A stretch of DNA of 64,000 nucleotides from Bauldia litoralis (GTDB lineage: Bacteria > Pseudomonadota > Alphaproteobacteria > Rhizobiales > Kaistiaceae): NCBI RefSeq assembly GCF_900104485.1, contig NZ_FMXQ01000003.1, positions 549,002-613,001 on the forward strand, read 5' to 3'. The position numbers and the translations under genes were made by a program. Below the pieces are notes generated by a model that did not search any database, had not been told where the DNA came from, and was given only the letters and a program-made list of their open reading frames with translations. Below are positions 16,227-25,494 of the stretch, one piece after another. How positions within the stretch are numbered: position 1 is the first letter of the stretch; every line of letters begins with the position of its first letter.

Positions 16227-17603
16227 ATGCGGGTGGGGCGGATCATTGAACATGGGGCGACACGGCCGACGAAACGGTCCGCCATCCTTGGCTGGCTGCT
16301 GTTCGATTGCGCGACGCAGCCCTTCTTCACCCTGGTCATCACCTTCGTCTTCGCCCCCTATTTCGCCGCCCATCTCGCCGCGACGCCGGTCGAGGGGCAG
16401 GCGCTGTGGGGCTATGCGACCGGGACGGCCGGGCTGATCATCGCCGTCTCGTCGCCGCTGCTCGGCGCCATCGCCGATGCGACGGGCGCGCGAAAGCCCT
16501 GGATCGCGGGCTTTTCCGTCCTGCTCGTCGTCGGGTCGATCGGCCTGTGGTGGGCGGCACCCGGGGTCGAGGGGGCGATCGCGATCGCGCTCGTCGCTTT
16601 CGTCGTGGCGACGATCGGGGCCGAATTCGCTACCGTCTTCAACAATGCGATGATGCCGGACCTCGTCGATGCGGACCAGCTCGGCCGGCTGTCGGGCACC
16701 GGCTGGGCGGTCGGCTATGCCGGCGGGCTGGTCAGCATCGTCATCAGCCTCGGCCTGATGATCGGCGATCCGGCGACCGGCAAGACGCTGTTCGGAACGA
16801 CGCCGATCCTCGGCCTCGACCCGGCCAGCTTCGGCGGTGACCGGGCGTCCGGCCCGTTCAGCGCCATCTGGTACGTGGTGTTCGTCCTCCCGCTGTTCCT
16901 CTTCGTGCCGGACACCCCGAAGCGCCTGGCGCTGCTGCCGGCGATCCGCTACGGCTTCAGGGACCTCGCCGCGACCGTGGCCCATCTCGGCCGCCACGCC
17001 AACGCGGCGCGCTACCTGCTCGCCCGGATGATCTATGCCGACGGGCTGGTGGCGCTCTTCGCCTTCGGCGCCATATACGCCGCCGGCACCTTCGGCTGGA
17101 GCTCGATCGAACTCGGGCTGTTCGGCATCCTCATCCTGGTGACCGGGACGATCGGTGCGGCGGTCGGCGGGCGGATCGACGACCATATCGGGCCGAAGCG
17201 GCTGATCCTCGGCTGCATCGTCATTCTCGCCCTGGCCAGTCTCGGCATCCTGTCGGTCGATACCGGCCATATCGGCTTCATCATCCCGGTCGATCCGGGC
17301 GGCGGCGGGCTGTTCGGATCGGCCAGCGAAAAGGCCTATCTGGTGCTTGGCGCGACGATCGGGGCGATCGCCGGGCCGCTGCAATCGGCCAGCCGGACGC
17401 TGCTGGTGCGGATCAGCCCGCCGGGGCAGATGACGCAGTTTTTCGGCCTCTATGCGCTCTCCGGCAAGGTGACCAGTTTCGCCGGGCCGCTCGCGGTCGG
17501 GGCGCTGACGGCGTATTCAGGCAGTCAGCGAATCGGTATCTCGGTCCTGCTCGTGTTTTTCGTGGCAGGCGGCGCGGTGCTGATGACGGTCAGGGAGGAT
17601 TGA
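16227..17603 (+). CDS. MFS transporter, UMF1 (Atg22-like) family
   Basis: 458 residues with about eleven or twelve membrane spans. The signature opening GWLLFDCATQPFFTLVITFVFAPYF and the loop GAIADATGARKPW are characteristic of the UMF1 branch of the major facilitator superfamily, related to the yeast vacuole amino-acid effluxer Atg22. The bacterial substrate is not known. The stop codon overlaps the start of the following TPR gene (TGATG), which implies translational coupling. Confidence 0.88.
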   Translation: MRVGRIIEHGATRPTKRSAILGWLLFDCATQPFFTLVITFVFAPYFAAHLAATPVEGQALWGYATGTAGLIIAVSSPLLGAIADATGARKPWIAGFSVLLVVGSIGLWWAAPGVEGAIAIALVAFVVATIGAEFATVFNNAMMPDLVDADQLGRLSGTGWAVGYAGGLVSIVISLGLMIGDPATGKTLFGTTPILGLDPASFGGDRASGPFSAIWYVVFVLPLFLFVPDTPKRLALLPAIRYGFRDLAATVAHLGRHANAARYLLARMIYADGLVALFAFGAIYAAGTFGWSSIELGLFGILILVTGTIGAAVGGRIDDHIGPKRLILGCIVILALASLGILSVDTGHIGFIIPVDPGGGGLFGSASEKAYLVLGATIGAIAGPLQSASRTLLVRISPPGQMTQFFGLYALSGKVTSFAGPLAVGALTAYSGSQRIGISVLLVFFVAGGAVLMTVRED

Positions 17604-19606
17604 TGAAGCGGCCGGCAGGACAGGGAAACGCACCGGGACAGATCGACGATGTCCTTGCCGCCGCGGCCGGGCTGGTCGGCAGCGGCAAGTATCGCGTCGC
17701 AATTCGCCAGCTGACGCGGAACGCCGCGGCGCTGAAGCATCCCACCGGACAGAACATCCTCGGCAACGCCTACCTGCGGTCCGGCAAACCGGACGAGGCG
17801 CTGACCGCCTTCGACGCCGCGCTGGCGCTGGCGCCGCAATTTCCCGAGGCGCATTGCAGCCGGGGGGTGGCGCTGCAGGAGGCCGGGCGGCAGGACGAGG
17901 CGCTGGCCGCCTTCGACCGGGCGATAGCGCTGCGCGCCGCCTATCCGCTGGCCCATTTCAACCGGGGCAACGCGCTGAAGGCGTTGGGGCGGACGGAGCA
18001 GGCGGTGATGGCCTATGACCGGGCCGGCCGGCTCGAGCCGGCCTTCAGCGAGGCGCATCTCAACCGGGGCTTCGCGCTGCTCGGCCTCGGCAAGGCAGGC
18101 GAGGCGTTGAAGGCCTTCGACCTGGCGCTGAGGCTGCGGCCGGAATGGAGCGAGGCCAATCTCGGCCGGGGGACGGCGCTGGAGCGGCTGCACCGGCCGG
18201 CGGCGGCGCTGGCCGCCGTCGACGCGGTGCTGGCCGGCGATCCGGATAACGGCGATGCGCTGGTGGTGCGCGGCAACGCCCTGACCGCGCTGCGCCGGAC
18301 GAAGGAGGCGCGGGCCGCCCATGAGCGCAGCCTCGCCGTGCTGGCCGACACGCCGGACGGGCTGGTCAGCCGGGCGAGCGTGCTGGCGAGCCTCGACCGC
18401 TACGACGAGGCGCTGGCTGCTGCGAGCGATGCGGTGGAACGTGGCGCGGGCCCCGACGGCCACTTCGCCCGGGCCTCGGCGTTGCGCGGCCTCGACCGTT
18501 TCGCCGAGCAGCTCGAGGCGCTGGATACCGCGGTCTCGCTTGGCAAGCCCGGTGGCGCGATCCACCGCGCCCGCGCCGTGGCGCTGGCCGAGCTCGGCCG
18601 TTTCGACGAGGCGGACGCCGCCTTCGAGCAGGCGGTTACGCTCGATCCGGGCGACGCGCGGACGCAGTTCGACCATTCCCATCTCCTCCTCCATCGCGGC
18701 GATTTCGAACGCGGGCTGACGGCGCATGAATTTCGCCTGCGGCTGCCGAACTTCGCTTTTGGCGACCGCGCGACGCCGCGCTGGCAGGGCGAGGCCATCG
18801 CCGGCAAGCGGCTGCTGGTCCATGCCGAGCAGGGGCTGGGCGACGCGATCCAGATGCTGCGCTATCTCGGCCGGGTGGTGGAGACCGGGGCGACGGTGGT
18901 GCTGGCGATCCCGGCGCCGCTGCGGCGGCTGGTCGCCACGAATTTTCCCGATATCGAGATCCGCGACATGGGCGGCGACTATGCCGACTTCGATCTCCAG
19001 GTGTCGCTGATGAGCCTGCCGCATGTCTTCGAGACGCGGCTGGAGACGATCCCGGCGGAGATTCCCTATCTGGTCGCCGAGGACGACCTGGCCGCCAAGT
19101 GGCAGGAGCGAATCGGCACCACCGGCTTCCGCATCGGCATCTGCTGGAGCGGCAATCCCGACTACCGGGCCGACCGCCACCGCTCGATTCCGCTCGCCAG
19201 CTTCGCGCCGCTGGCGGTGAACCCCGAGGTGCGGCTGATCAGCCTGCAGGCAATCCACGGCCTCGACCAGCTGGCCGACCTGCCCGACGGCATGGCGGTC
19301 GAGGACCAGGGCAGCGAGATCTCGGACAATCCCGACGGGTTGTCGGAGATCGCGGCGCTGATGGGATCGCTCGACCTGGTGGTCAGCGCCGACACGGCGG
19401 TCGCCCACCTTGCCGGGGCGCTCGGCCAGCCGGGCTGGACCGCGATCCGGTTCCAGCCGGAATGGCGGTGGCTGGAAGGCCGGAGCGAGCCGCCGTGGTA
19501 TCCGACCATGTGGCTCTTCCGCCAGCCGTCGCTCGGCGACTGGGACAGCGTCTTCGCCGAGATGGGCCGCTATCTCGACAAGCTGTGGCGCGAGTCGGGC
19601 GGCTAG
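17603..19606 (+). CDS. TPR protein with glycosyltransferase-like C-terminal domain
   Basis: 667 residues; the ATG at 17603 shares its first base with the stop of the upstream transporter and has GGGAGGATT before it. Residues about 15-370 are a run of TPR repeats, each showing the ALxAFDxALxLxP pattern. Residues about 390-660 form a glycosyltransferase-9/41-like domain with [20 protein letters not shown] and [20 protein letters not shown]. Similar proteins are annotated as tetratricopeptide glycosyltransferases. The sugar and acceptor are unknown. Coupling to the UMF1 transporter may be only operon convenience. Confidence 0.85.
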   Translation: MKRPAGQGNAPGQIDDVLAAAAGLVGSGKYRVAIRQLTRNAAALKHPTGQNILGNAYLRSGKPDEALTAFDAALALAPQFPEAHCSRGVALQEAGRQDEALAAFDRAIALRAAYPLAHFNRGNALKALGRTEQAVMAYDRAGRLEPAFSEAHLNRGFALLGLGKAGEALKAFDLALRLRPEWSEANLGRGTALERLHRPAAALAAVDAVLAGDPDNGDALVVRGNALTALRRTKEARAAHERSLAVLADTPDGLVSRASVLASLDRYDEALAAASDAVERGAGPDGHFARASALRGLDRFAEQLEALDTAVSLGKPGGAIHRARAVALAELGRFDEADAAFEQAVTLDPGDARTQFDHSHLLLHRGDFERGLTAHEFRLRLPNFAFGDRATPRWQGEAIAGKRLLVHAEQGLGDAIQMLRYLGRVVETGATVVLAIPAPLRRLVATNFPDIEIRDMGGDYADFDLQVSLMSLPHVFETRLETIPAEIPYLVAEDDLAAKWQERIGTTGFRIGICWSGNPDYRADRHRSIPLASFAPLAVNPEVRLISLQAIHGLDQLADLPDGMAVEDQGSEISDNPDGLSEIAALMGSLDLVVSADTAVAHLAGALGQPGWTAIRFQPEWRWLEGRSEPPWYPTMWLFRQPSLGDWDSVFAEMGRYLDKLWRESGG

Positions 19607-19637
19607 CCCGGTCGCGGTATCCCTAACGCCGCTTCGC

Positions 19638-21254
19638 TCAGTGGCGGAAGTGGCGCATGCCGGTCATCACCATGGCGAGGCCGCGTTCGTCGGCGGCGGC
19701 GATGACCTCGTCGTCGCGCATCGAGCCGCCGGGCTGGATGACGGCGGTGGCGCCGGCCTCGGCCGCGGCGAGCAGGCCGTCGGCGAAGGGGAAGAAGGCG
19801 TCGGAGGCGACGACCGAGCCGATGGCCAGCGATTCGTCGAGGCCGGCGGCTTTTGCCGCCTGTTCGGCCTTGCGGGCGGCGATCATCGCCGAATCGACGC
19901 GGCTCATCTGGCCGGCGCCGACGCCGACGGTGGCGAGGTCCCTGACATAGACGATGGCGTTCGACTTGACGTGCTTGGCGATGCGCCAGGCAAAGAGCAG
20001 GTCGGCCAGTTCGACCGGCGTCGGCTGGCGCCTGGTGACGACTTTCAGGTCGGCCTCGGCGACCATGCCGGCGTCGCGGTCCTGGACGAGCAGGCCGCTA
20101 GCGACGGTCTTGACCGTCAAGCCGGGGGCGCGGGCGTCGGGAAGGCCGCCGGCGATCAGGAGGCGAAGGTTCTTCTTGGCGGCGACAATGGCGATCGCCT
20201 CGTTGCTGGCGTCCGGGGCGATGATCACCTCGGTGAAGATCTTGACGATCTCGGTCGCGGCCGCGGCGTCGAGCGGGCGGTTCAGCGCGACAATGCCGCC
20301 AAAGGCCGAGACCGGGTCGCAGCGCAGCGCCCGGGCATAGGCCTCGGCGAGGCTGTCGCCCTCGGCGACGCCGCAGGGGTTGGCGTGCTTGATGATGGCG
20401 ACGGCGGCGGAGCTGTCGGGATCGAACTCGGCGACCAGCTCATAGGCTGCGTCGGTGTCGTTGATGTTGTTGTAGGAGAGCGCCTTGCCCTGGACCTGGC
20501 GCGCCGTGGCGACGCCGGGCCGGCGGTCGCCGGTCAGGTAGAGGGCCGCGGCCTGGTGCGGATTTTCGCCGTAGCGCAGGGTCGAGCCGAGCCGGCCGGC
20601 GAAGCTCCGCCAGGCCGGGGCGTCGTCCTCGAGGGTGGCGGCGAACCAGGTCGAGACCGCCGCGTCATAGGCGGCGGTGCGGGCATAGGCCTTGGCGGCG
20701 AGGCGCTGGCGTAGCGCATAGGGCGTCGCGCCGTCATGGGCGTCGAGCGCCTCAAGCAGGGCCGGGTAGTCGTCGGGCGACACCGTCACCACGACATAGC
20801 CGTGATTCTTGGCGGCGGCGCGGATCATCGCCGGGCCGCCGATATCGATATTCTCGACCGCCGTGGCGTAGTCGGCCCCGGCGGCGACGGTGTCCTCGAA
20901 GGGGTAGAGGTTGACGACCAGCAGGTCGATGCCGGCGATGCCGTGGGTTTCCATCGCCTCGGCATGGGCGGGATCGTCGCGCAGGCCGAGCAGGCCGCCA
21001 TGGACCTTGGGATGCAGCGTCTTGACCCGGCCGTCCATGATCTCGGGAAAGCCGGTGGTTTCGGCGAGGTCGGTCACGGCGATGCCGGCTTCGTCAAGGG
21101 CGGCGCGGGTGCCGCCGGTCGAGACGATCTCGACGCCACGGGTGCGCAGCTTGCGGGCGAGATCGACGATGCCGGTCTTGTCGAAGACGGAGAGCAGCGC
21201 GCGCCGGACGGGGACGTGGTCGGGCGGCGCGAACTTTGCCGGGGAAACGGCCAT
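19638..21254 (-). CDS. purH: Bifunctional AICAR formyltransferase/IMP cyclohydrolase PurH
   Basis: 538 residues, normal PurH length. The N-terminal MGS/IMP cyclohydrolase domain has [32 protein letters not shown] and [15 protein letters not shown]. The C-terminal AICAR transformylase domain includes the active-site segment [11 protein letters not shown] around residue 290, with Lys and His present. It catalyses the last two steps of purine synthesis, AICAR to IMP. The gene ends about 30 bases from the convergent TPR gene. In related genomes purH often follows rsmB and the heparinase-like gene found 2-5 kb upstream on this strand. Confidence 0.97.
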   Translation of the reverse strand: MAVSPAKFAPPDHVPVRRALLSVFDKTGIVDLARKLRTRGVEIVSTGGTRAALDEAGIAVTDLAETTGFPEIMDGRVKTLHPKVHGGLLGLRDDPAHAEAMETHGIAGIDLLVVNLYPFEDTVAAGADYATAVENIDIGGPAMIRAAAKNHGYVVVTVSPDDYPALLEALDAHDGATPYALRQRLAAKAYARTAAYDAAVSTWFAATLEDDAPAWRSFAGRLGSTLRYGENPHQAAALYLTGDRRPGVATARQVQGKALSYNNINDTDAAYELVAEFDPDSSAAVAIIKHANPCGVAEGDSLAEAYARALRCDPVSAFGGIVALNRPLDAAAATEIVKIFTEVIIAPDASNEAIAIVAAKKNLRLLIAGGLPDARAPGLTVKTVASGLLVQDRDAGMVAEADLKVVTRRQPTPVELADLLFAWRIAKHVKSNAIVYVRDLATVGVGAGQMSRVDSAMIAARKAEQAAKAAGLDESLAIGSVVASDAFFPFADGLLAAAEAGATAVIQPGGSMRDDEVIAAADERGLAMVMTGMRHFRH

Positions 21255-21354
21255 TGGTCACCATGGGTCGAGGGGCCAGAGGAGCCCGGCCGATAGCACG
21301 ATTCCGCGCCCGGTCAAATGCGACCGGCTGACCGGGGTGTGGGTGCCGGTGCGG

Positions 21355-22218
21355 CTATTCCGGACCGAAGTCGATGTTGGGGGCGGTGATGGCGAAGACA
21401 CTCGCGCCGGCGGCCGGGACATAGACCTCGAGGCAGTTTCCGGGGCCGTCGGTGATCATCCAGATATGCCCGGCGAAGCTCTGCTGGGTATAGGATTCGC
21501 CGGGATTGAGGTTGCCATAGGGCTGGGGCATGCCGTTGCCGTCGATCCACAACACGCCGCGGAAGCCGTCGGTGCGGTTGACGAAGGTGATCGACGCCTC
21601 GCCGCCGGTATCGGTGGTACGCATCGTGCCGAGCTGGCTGCAGCCGGCAAAGACCTGGGCGGTCGGCGGTGGGGGCGCGGGCTGTGGCTGTGCCGCGACA
21701 TCGCCGGGCTCCGGCATGTCGCGGCAATCGGTGACGAAGCGCGCCACCGGGTCGGCGGCGCCGTTCAGGCCGAGGCTATGGTCGGTGCGCTCGCCGGCGG
21801 TATAGGCAAGCTCCAGCGAGGTCTGCATCGCCTGCCAGATCGGGTCGTCGAGCTCGACGGCGAGGCTGACGCCGGTCAGGCCGACCTCGGCGCCGACGCC
21901 GATCACGTCGCCGGTGATGACGTCGCGATAATTGCTGCCGAGAATCCGGACATCAACCGGCGCGCCTTCCGCCAGGCTGCCGATATCCGCGCCGAGTTCG
22001 ATGGTCGCATAGGTGCCGCCGGCGCCGATCCGGCAGGTGGCGATGAACTGGACCGCGTCGGTCTCGGGGATGGCGTAGACGAGGGAGAGGCGGGTCTGGA
22101 AGGGATCGGGGTCGAGATAGCGGTCGTAGATCCAGACGAAACCGTCCTGGGCCATCGCCGCGCCGGCGAGCGTTGCCTGCAGAAGGAGCGCCGCTGCCGC
22201 GATGCCGATCCTTCGCAT
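21355..22218 (-). CDS. Secreted protein with a VHL-beta-like C-terminal domain
   Basis: 287 residues from the ATG at 22218; the longer frame to 22296 lacks a signal-peptide fit. A signal peptide (about 1-22, ending GAAMA) is followed by an unrecognised beta-rich region with two cysteines and a Pro/Gln-rich linker (PQPAPPPPTAQ). The last ~95 residues read like the von Hippel-Lindau beta domain: ITFVNRTDGFRGVLWIDGNG, then PQPYGNLNPGESYTQQSFAG, then HIWMITDGPGNCLEVYVPA. The order N-R-(S/T)...W-(x)-D-G...Y..L.PG....S(F/Y).GH.W...D.G is the VHL pattern. It is probably periplasmic or exported; the ligand is unknown. Confidence 0.72.
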   Translation of the reverse strand: MRRIGIAAAALLLQATLAGAAMAQDGFVWIYDRYLDPDPFQTRLSLVYAIPETDAVQFIATCRIGAGGTYATIELGADIGSLAEGAPVDVRILGSNYRDVITGDVIGVGAEVGLTGVSLAVELDDPIWQAMQTSLELAYTAGERTDHSLGLNGAADPVARFVTDCRDMPEPGDVAAQPQPAPPPPTAQVFAGCSQLGTMRTTDTGGEASITFVNRTDGFRGVLWIDGNGMPQPYGNLNPGESYTQQSFAGHIWMITDGPGNCLEVYVPAAGASVFAITAPNIDFGPE

Positions 22219-22310
22219 GGTCCATCCCCGCCACTGGGCCGAATAATCGGTCCGAATAATTGGCGGGATAAGACCAGATGGTCGGGAGGGGCGCAATCGC
22301 GCCGCCCCTC

Positions 22311-22361
22311 TAAACGCAAAACGGCCGCGCAGTGACCCTCGGCGAGGGTGACGCGCGGCCG
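22311..22361 (-). terminator. Rho-independent terminator after the 26-residue membrane peptide
   Basis: Arms CGGCCGCGC (22322-22330) and GCGCGGCCG (22353-22361) enclose a second stem, TGACCCTC-GGC-GAGGGTG. On the minus strand the hairpin is followed by TTTTGCGTTT. It lies about 20 bases after the stop codon of the gene at 22381-22461. Confidence 0.8.
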
Positions 22362-22380
22362 GGCGTGGAACGCGGATCGG

Positions 22381-22461
22381 TTAGACGACGCCGAACGCGA
22401 AGAGCGCGATGATCACGACGATCGGAACGCCGAGAAGCCACATGATGCCTGCCTTCAACAT
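22381..22461 (-). CDS. 26-residue hydrophobic membrane peptide
   Basis: A very short gene encoding MLKAGIMWLLGVPIVVIIAL...FGVV, essentially one membrane span. The ATG at 22461 is preceded by GGAGAAAAGATC, a good ribosome-binding site, and a strong terminator follows the stop, so the unit is a complete tiny transcription unit. Similar minute membrane proteins are frequent in alphaproteobacteria and have no known role. The frame stays open upstream to 22602, but the start supported by the ribosome site is 22461. Confidence 0.7.
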   Translation of the reverse strand: MLKAGIMWLLGVPIVVIIALFAFGVV

Positions 22462-22622
22462 GATCTTTTCTCCATCGGGGTAAAGTCTGGAGCGATAACC
22501 CGGCAGTGGGAAGAAAGTTCCGGCAGCCATTCCCGCCCTCGCCAGTCGCCGTCGGGCCGCCTGTCCGGTTTCCCCGAATCGGGACGTCTTGATAAACCTC
22601 ACCCGATCGCGGGAGGGAGACG

Positions 22623-23618
22623 ATGAGCGTACTTGTCACCGGAAGCGCCGGACATCTCGGGGAGGCGCTCCTGCGCACGCTCGCCGCAGCCGGCCGCCCG
22701 GCCCTGGGTATCGACATCAAGCCGGGGCCGCATACCGACCGGGTCGGCTCGATCGACGATCGGGATTTCGTGCGATCGTGCATGACCGGCGTCCGGGCGG
22801 TGATCCACAGCGCGACGCTGCACAAGCCGCATATCGGGACGCATGCCAACCGGGACTTCATCGATACCAACGTCACCGGAACGCTGGTGCTTCTCGAGGA
22901 GGCCGTCTCGGCCGGGGTCGAGTCCTTCGTCTTCACCAGCACGACCAGCGCCTTCGGGGCGGCGCTGACGCCGGCCGGCGATCAGCCGGCGGCGTGGATC
23001 ACCGAGGATGTGCCGCCGATTCCGCGCAACATCTACGGCGTTACCAAGGTCGCCGCCGAAGGATTGTGCGAACTCTTCGCCCGCCAGAACCGGCTGCCGG
23101 TGGTCGTGCTGCGGACCTCGCGCTTCTTTCCCGAGGCGGACGACAGCGCCGCGGTGCGGGACATCTACGACACCGCCAATGCCCAGGCGAACGAACTGCT
23201 CTACCGCCGGGTCGACATCGCCGATGTCGTCGATGCCCATCTGCTTGCCGTCGAGCGGGCAGCGGAGTTCGGCTTTGCCCGCTTCATCATTTCGGCGCCG
23301 ACACCGTTCGATCGCGACGATGCGGCCGTGCTGCGGAACGACGCGCCGCGGGTGGTGGCGCGGCTCTTTCCCGAATTCGCCGATCTCTATGCGGCGCGCG
23401 GCTGGACGATGTTTCCGGGGATCGACCGGGTCTATGTCGCGAAGCAGGCCATGACGCGGCTCGGCTGGCGGCCGGCCTACGACTTTCGCCATGTGCTGTC
23501 ATGCCTCGCGGCCGACGAGGACTTTCGCAGCCCGCTGGCCCGGGCGGTTGGCGCCAAGGGGTATCACGACACGACCTTCGCCGAGGGGCCGTACCCGGTC
23601 GCGCCGTCAGGGGCCTGA
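22623..23618 (+). CDS. NAD-dependent epimerase/dehydratase family protein
   Basis: 331 residues. The extended-SDR Rossmann motif VLVTGSAGHLGEALL lies at residues 3-17; TSTTSAFGAALTP carries the active-site Ser/Thr region, and IYGVTKVAAEGL supplies the YxxxK pair. It should bind NAD(H) or NADP(H) and modify a nucleotide sugar or a related substrate, which cannot be named from sequence. GGGAGGGAGACG precedes the ATG. It is divergent from the small membrane peptide and convergent with the heparinase-like gene (13-base gap). Confidence 0.88.
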   Translation: MSVLVTGSAGHLGEALLRTLAAAGRPALGIDIKPGPHTDRVGSIDDRDFVRSCMTGVRAVIHSATLHKPHIGTHANRDFIDTNVTGTLVLLEEAVSAGVESFVFTSTTSAFGAALTPAGDQPAAWITEDVPPIPRNIYGVTKVAAEGLCELFARQNRLPVVVLRTSRFFPEADDSAAVRDIYDTANAQANELLYRRVDIADVVDAHLLAVERAAEFGFARFIISAPTPFDRDDAAVLRNDAPRVVARLFPEFADLYAARGWTMFPGIDRVYVAKQAMTRLGWRPAYDFRHVLSCLAADEDFRSPLARAVGAKGYHDTTFAEGPYPVAPSGA

Positions 23619-23630
23619 CGGCTGGCCAAG

Positions 23631-25388
23631 TCAGCCGCGAGCAGGGGCCCGGGCGCGATCGGGTGCCGGCAAGGCGCGGCGGCGGCCGCCGACGGTGGTG
23701 CGCTGCATCTGCCAGCCGACCACCGGATTGTGCTGGGCGCGGCCATGGATGACGATCTGCGACGCCTTGCGGTTGCCGCGGGTGTTCGACATCAGGATCG
23801 ATTCCTCGATCTCGACGGAGGGTCCGTCGGTCGAGAATTCCCAGGTCTCGCCGTCGGTCATTTCCAGCGTGACGCCGCGGCCCTGCTGGGTGACGCTGAC
23901 ATTCGGGTGGATATGGAAGCGGATGGCGAAGGCGTCCTTGCCGGACCGGGTCAGCGGATTGCCGGAGGGCGTCATGAAGGAATCCGACCCTTCCAGCACG
24001 TCGCCGGCCTCCGACAGGGCAAGGCGGCGCTCATGGACGATGGCGTAGCGGCTGACATAGCCGTTATGGCCCATCGACAGGACGGTCGAGCCGCCCTCGA
24101 AGCCGCGCTCGGACTTGACTCGCGACGGGCCGGAGATGATCGCCTCGCCGAGCCATTCGCCGATCCAGGACCGGGTGAGGAAGCGGCATTGCGAGGTGTC
24201 GTTGAGGGTGACGGTCGAATGGGCGGCGGTGGTGCGGGCGAGACGCCGCAGGCCGGAGCCGGAAAAGGGGACGCCGCAGTTGACGATCAGGCGCTGGCGG
24301 GCGGAACTCATCTCGAAGGACAGGCAGCCGGCATGGGCCTCGGTCGAGAAGTCGGTCGGCGGCGGGCGGCCGGCATCGGCGATCAGGATCGTCGTGCCGG
24401 CTTCGATGCGCTGGTAGCCGCTATGCGGGGCGCTGGTCAGTGGCGCGCCGCGGACGTCGTCATAGGCGAGCACCGTGGCGAGCTGGTCGGCCGGGGTGTC
24501 GCCGGCGCCGTTGAAGCGGGCGAAGCCGCCGTCGCCCTGGCGGAAATAGCGCAGCATCGGCATCATCCGGTCGATCGCCGACAGGAGGATGCGGGAGGGC
24601 TGCTGGCCGCGGGCGGTGAAGGCCTGGCGGAGCGGCAGCAGGTCGAGCAGCACCTCGAGGATGGCGACCGGGTTGCGGCTGGCATGGCCGCCATCGGGCA
24701 GGACCTGGCGAACGAGTTCCTGGTCGAGCCACTTGGTCGCCTGCTTGAGGAAGCGATCCTGGTCCGACATCGAGAGCGCCGCGGAGGCGAGCGCGATCAT
24801 GGCGCGCAGCCGCGGCAGGCCCTGCGGCCCGTCATAGGCCGTGCGGCGGAGGTAGCGGACCTGACGGGTCAGCGAGCGCATGAAGCGGCGGTAGAAGGCG
24901 AGGTCGCAGCCCTCGAGGATCAGCGGCGTCTGGGCCAGCCACGAGATGATGCGGCGGGCGACGACGCCGGGCTCCCAGGCGATCGGGTCGGCACGGCCGG
25001 CCTGGGCGATCCACTCGTCGACAAGGCTGCGGGCATTGGAGCGCGACAGCGCCATGTCGGTGGCGCGCAGGTGGCGCAGCCAGCCGAAACCGTGCAACTC
25101 ACGCATCCAGGCATCGCTCGGCGGGTCGACATCGAAGATCGAATAACCGTCGGCGTCGACGCCTTCGCCGGAAAAGAAGAAGCGGCCGGCGTAAATGTCG
25201 AGCGCGGTGGTGGGGTCGGCGGTCCGGAGGTCGATCGGCGCGATCAGCAGCCGTTCGGGGATGCCGCTGGCATAGCGCCAGCGGTAGAAAAAGCTCGCGT
25301 GATAGCGGAACGCAACCTGGCGCGAAAACGCGCTCAGGGCGAAGCGCATCTGTCGACCCTGACCGGATGCCGATCCGATCGCCATCAA
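23631..25388 (-). CDS. Heparinase II/III family protein
   Basis: 585 residues. An N-terminal alpha/alpha toroid-like region (HGFGWLRHLRATDMALSRSN) is followed by the beta-rich heparinase II/III-like domain with GYQRIEAGTTILIADAGRPP, then AHAGCLSFEMS, TAAHSTVTLNDTSQC and FHIHPNVSVTQQGRGV. These are the hallmarks of the bacterial heparinase-like proteins conserved next to rsmB and purH in Rhizobiales. They are thought to act on acidic polysaccharides, but no substrate has been shown. No clear signal peptide is visible. It follows rsmB by about 105 bases on the same strand. Confidence 0.88.
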   Translation of the reverse strand: MMAIGSASGQGRQMRFALSAFSRQVAFRYHASFFYRWRYASGIPERLLIAPIDLRTADPTTALDIYAGRFFFSGEGVDADGYSIFDVDPPSDAWMRELHGFGWLRHLRATDMALSRSNARSLVDEWIAQAGRADPIAWEPGVVARRIISWLAQTPLILEGCDLAFYRRFMRSLTRQVRYLRRTAYDGPQGLPRLRAMIALASAALSMSDQDRFLKQATKWLDQELVRQVLPDGGHASRNPVAILEVLLDLLPLRQAFTARGQQPSRILLSAIDRMMPMLRYFRQGDGGFARFNGAGDTPADQLATVLAYDDVRGAPLTSAPHSGYQRIEAGTTILIADAGRPPPTDFSTEAHAGCLSFEMSSARQRLIVNCGVPFSGSGLRRLARTTAAHSTVTLNDTSQCRFLTRSWIGEWLGEAIISGPSRVKSERGFEGGSTVLSMGHNGYVSRYAIVHERRLALSEAGDVLEGSDSFMTPSGNPLTRSGKDAFAIRFHIHPNVSVTQQGRGVTLEMTDGETWEFSTDGPSVEIEESILMSNTRGNRKASQIVIHGRAQHNPVVGWQMQRTTVGGRRRALPAPDRARAPARG

Positions 25389-25494
25389 TTCACTCCAGAG
25401 ACCCGGACTACCCCTTGCCCCAACCGACGAATCACAGGCGGTTGGCAGACTATCACCCTAGAGCAGATTTCAATCAATTGGACGGAAATCCCCA

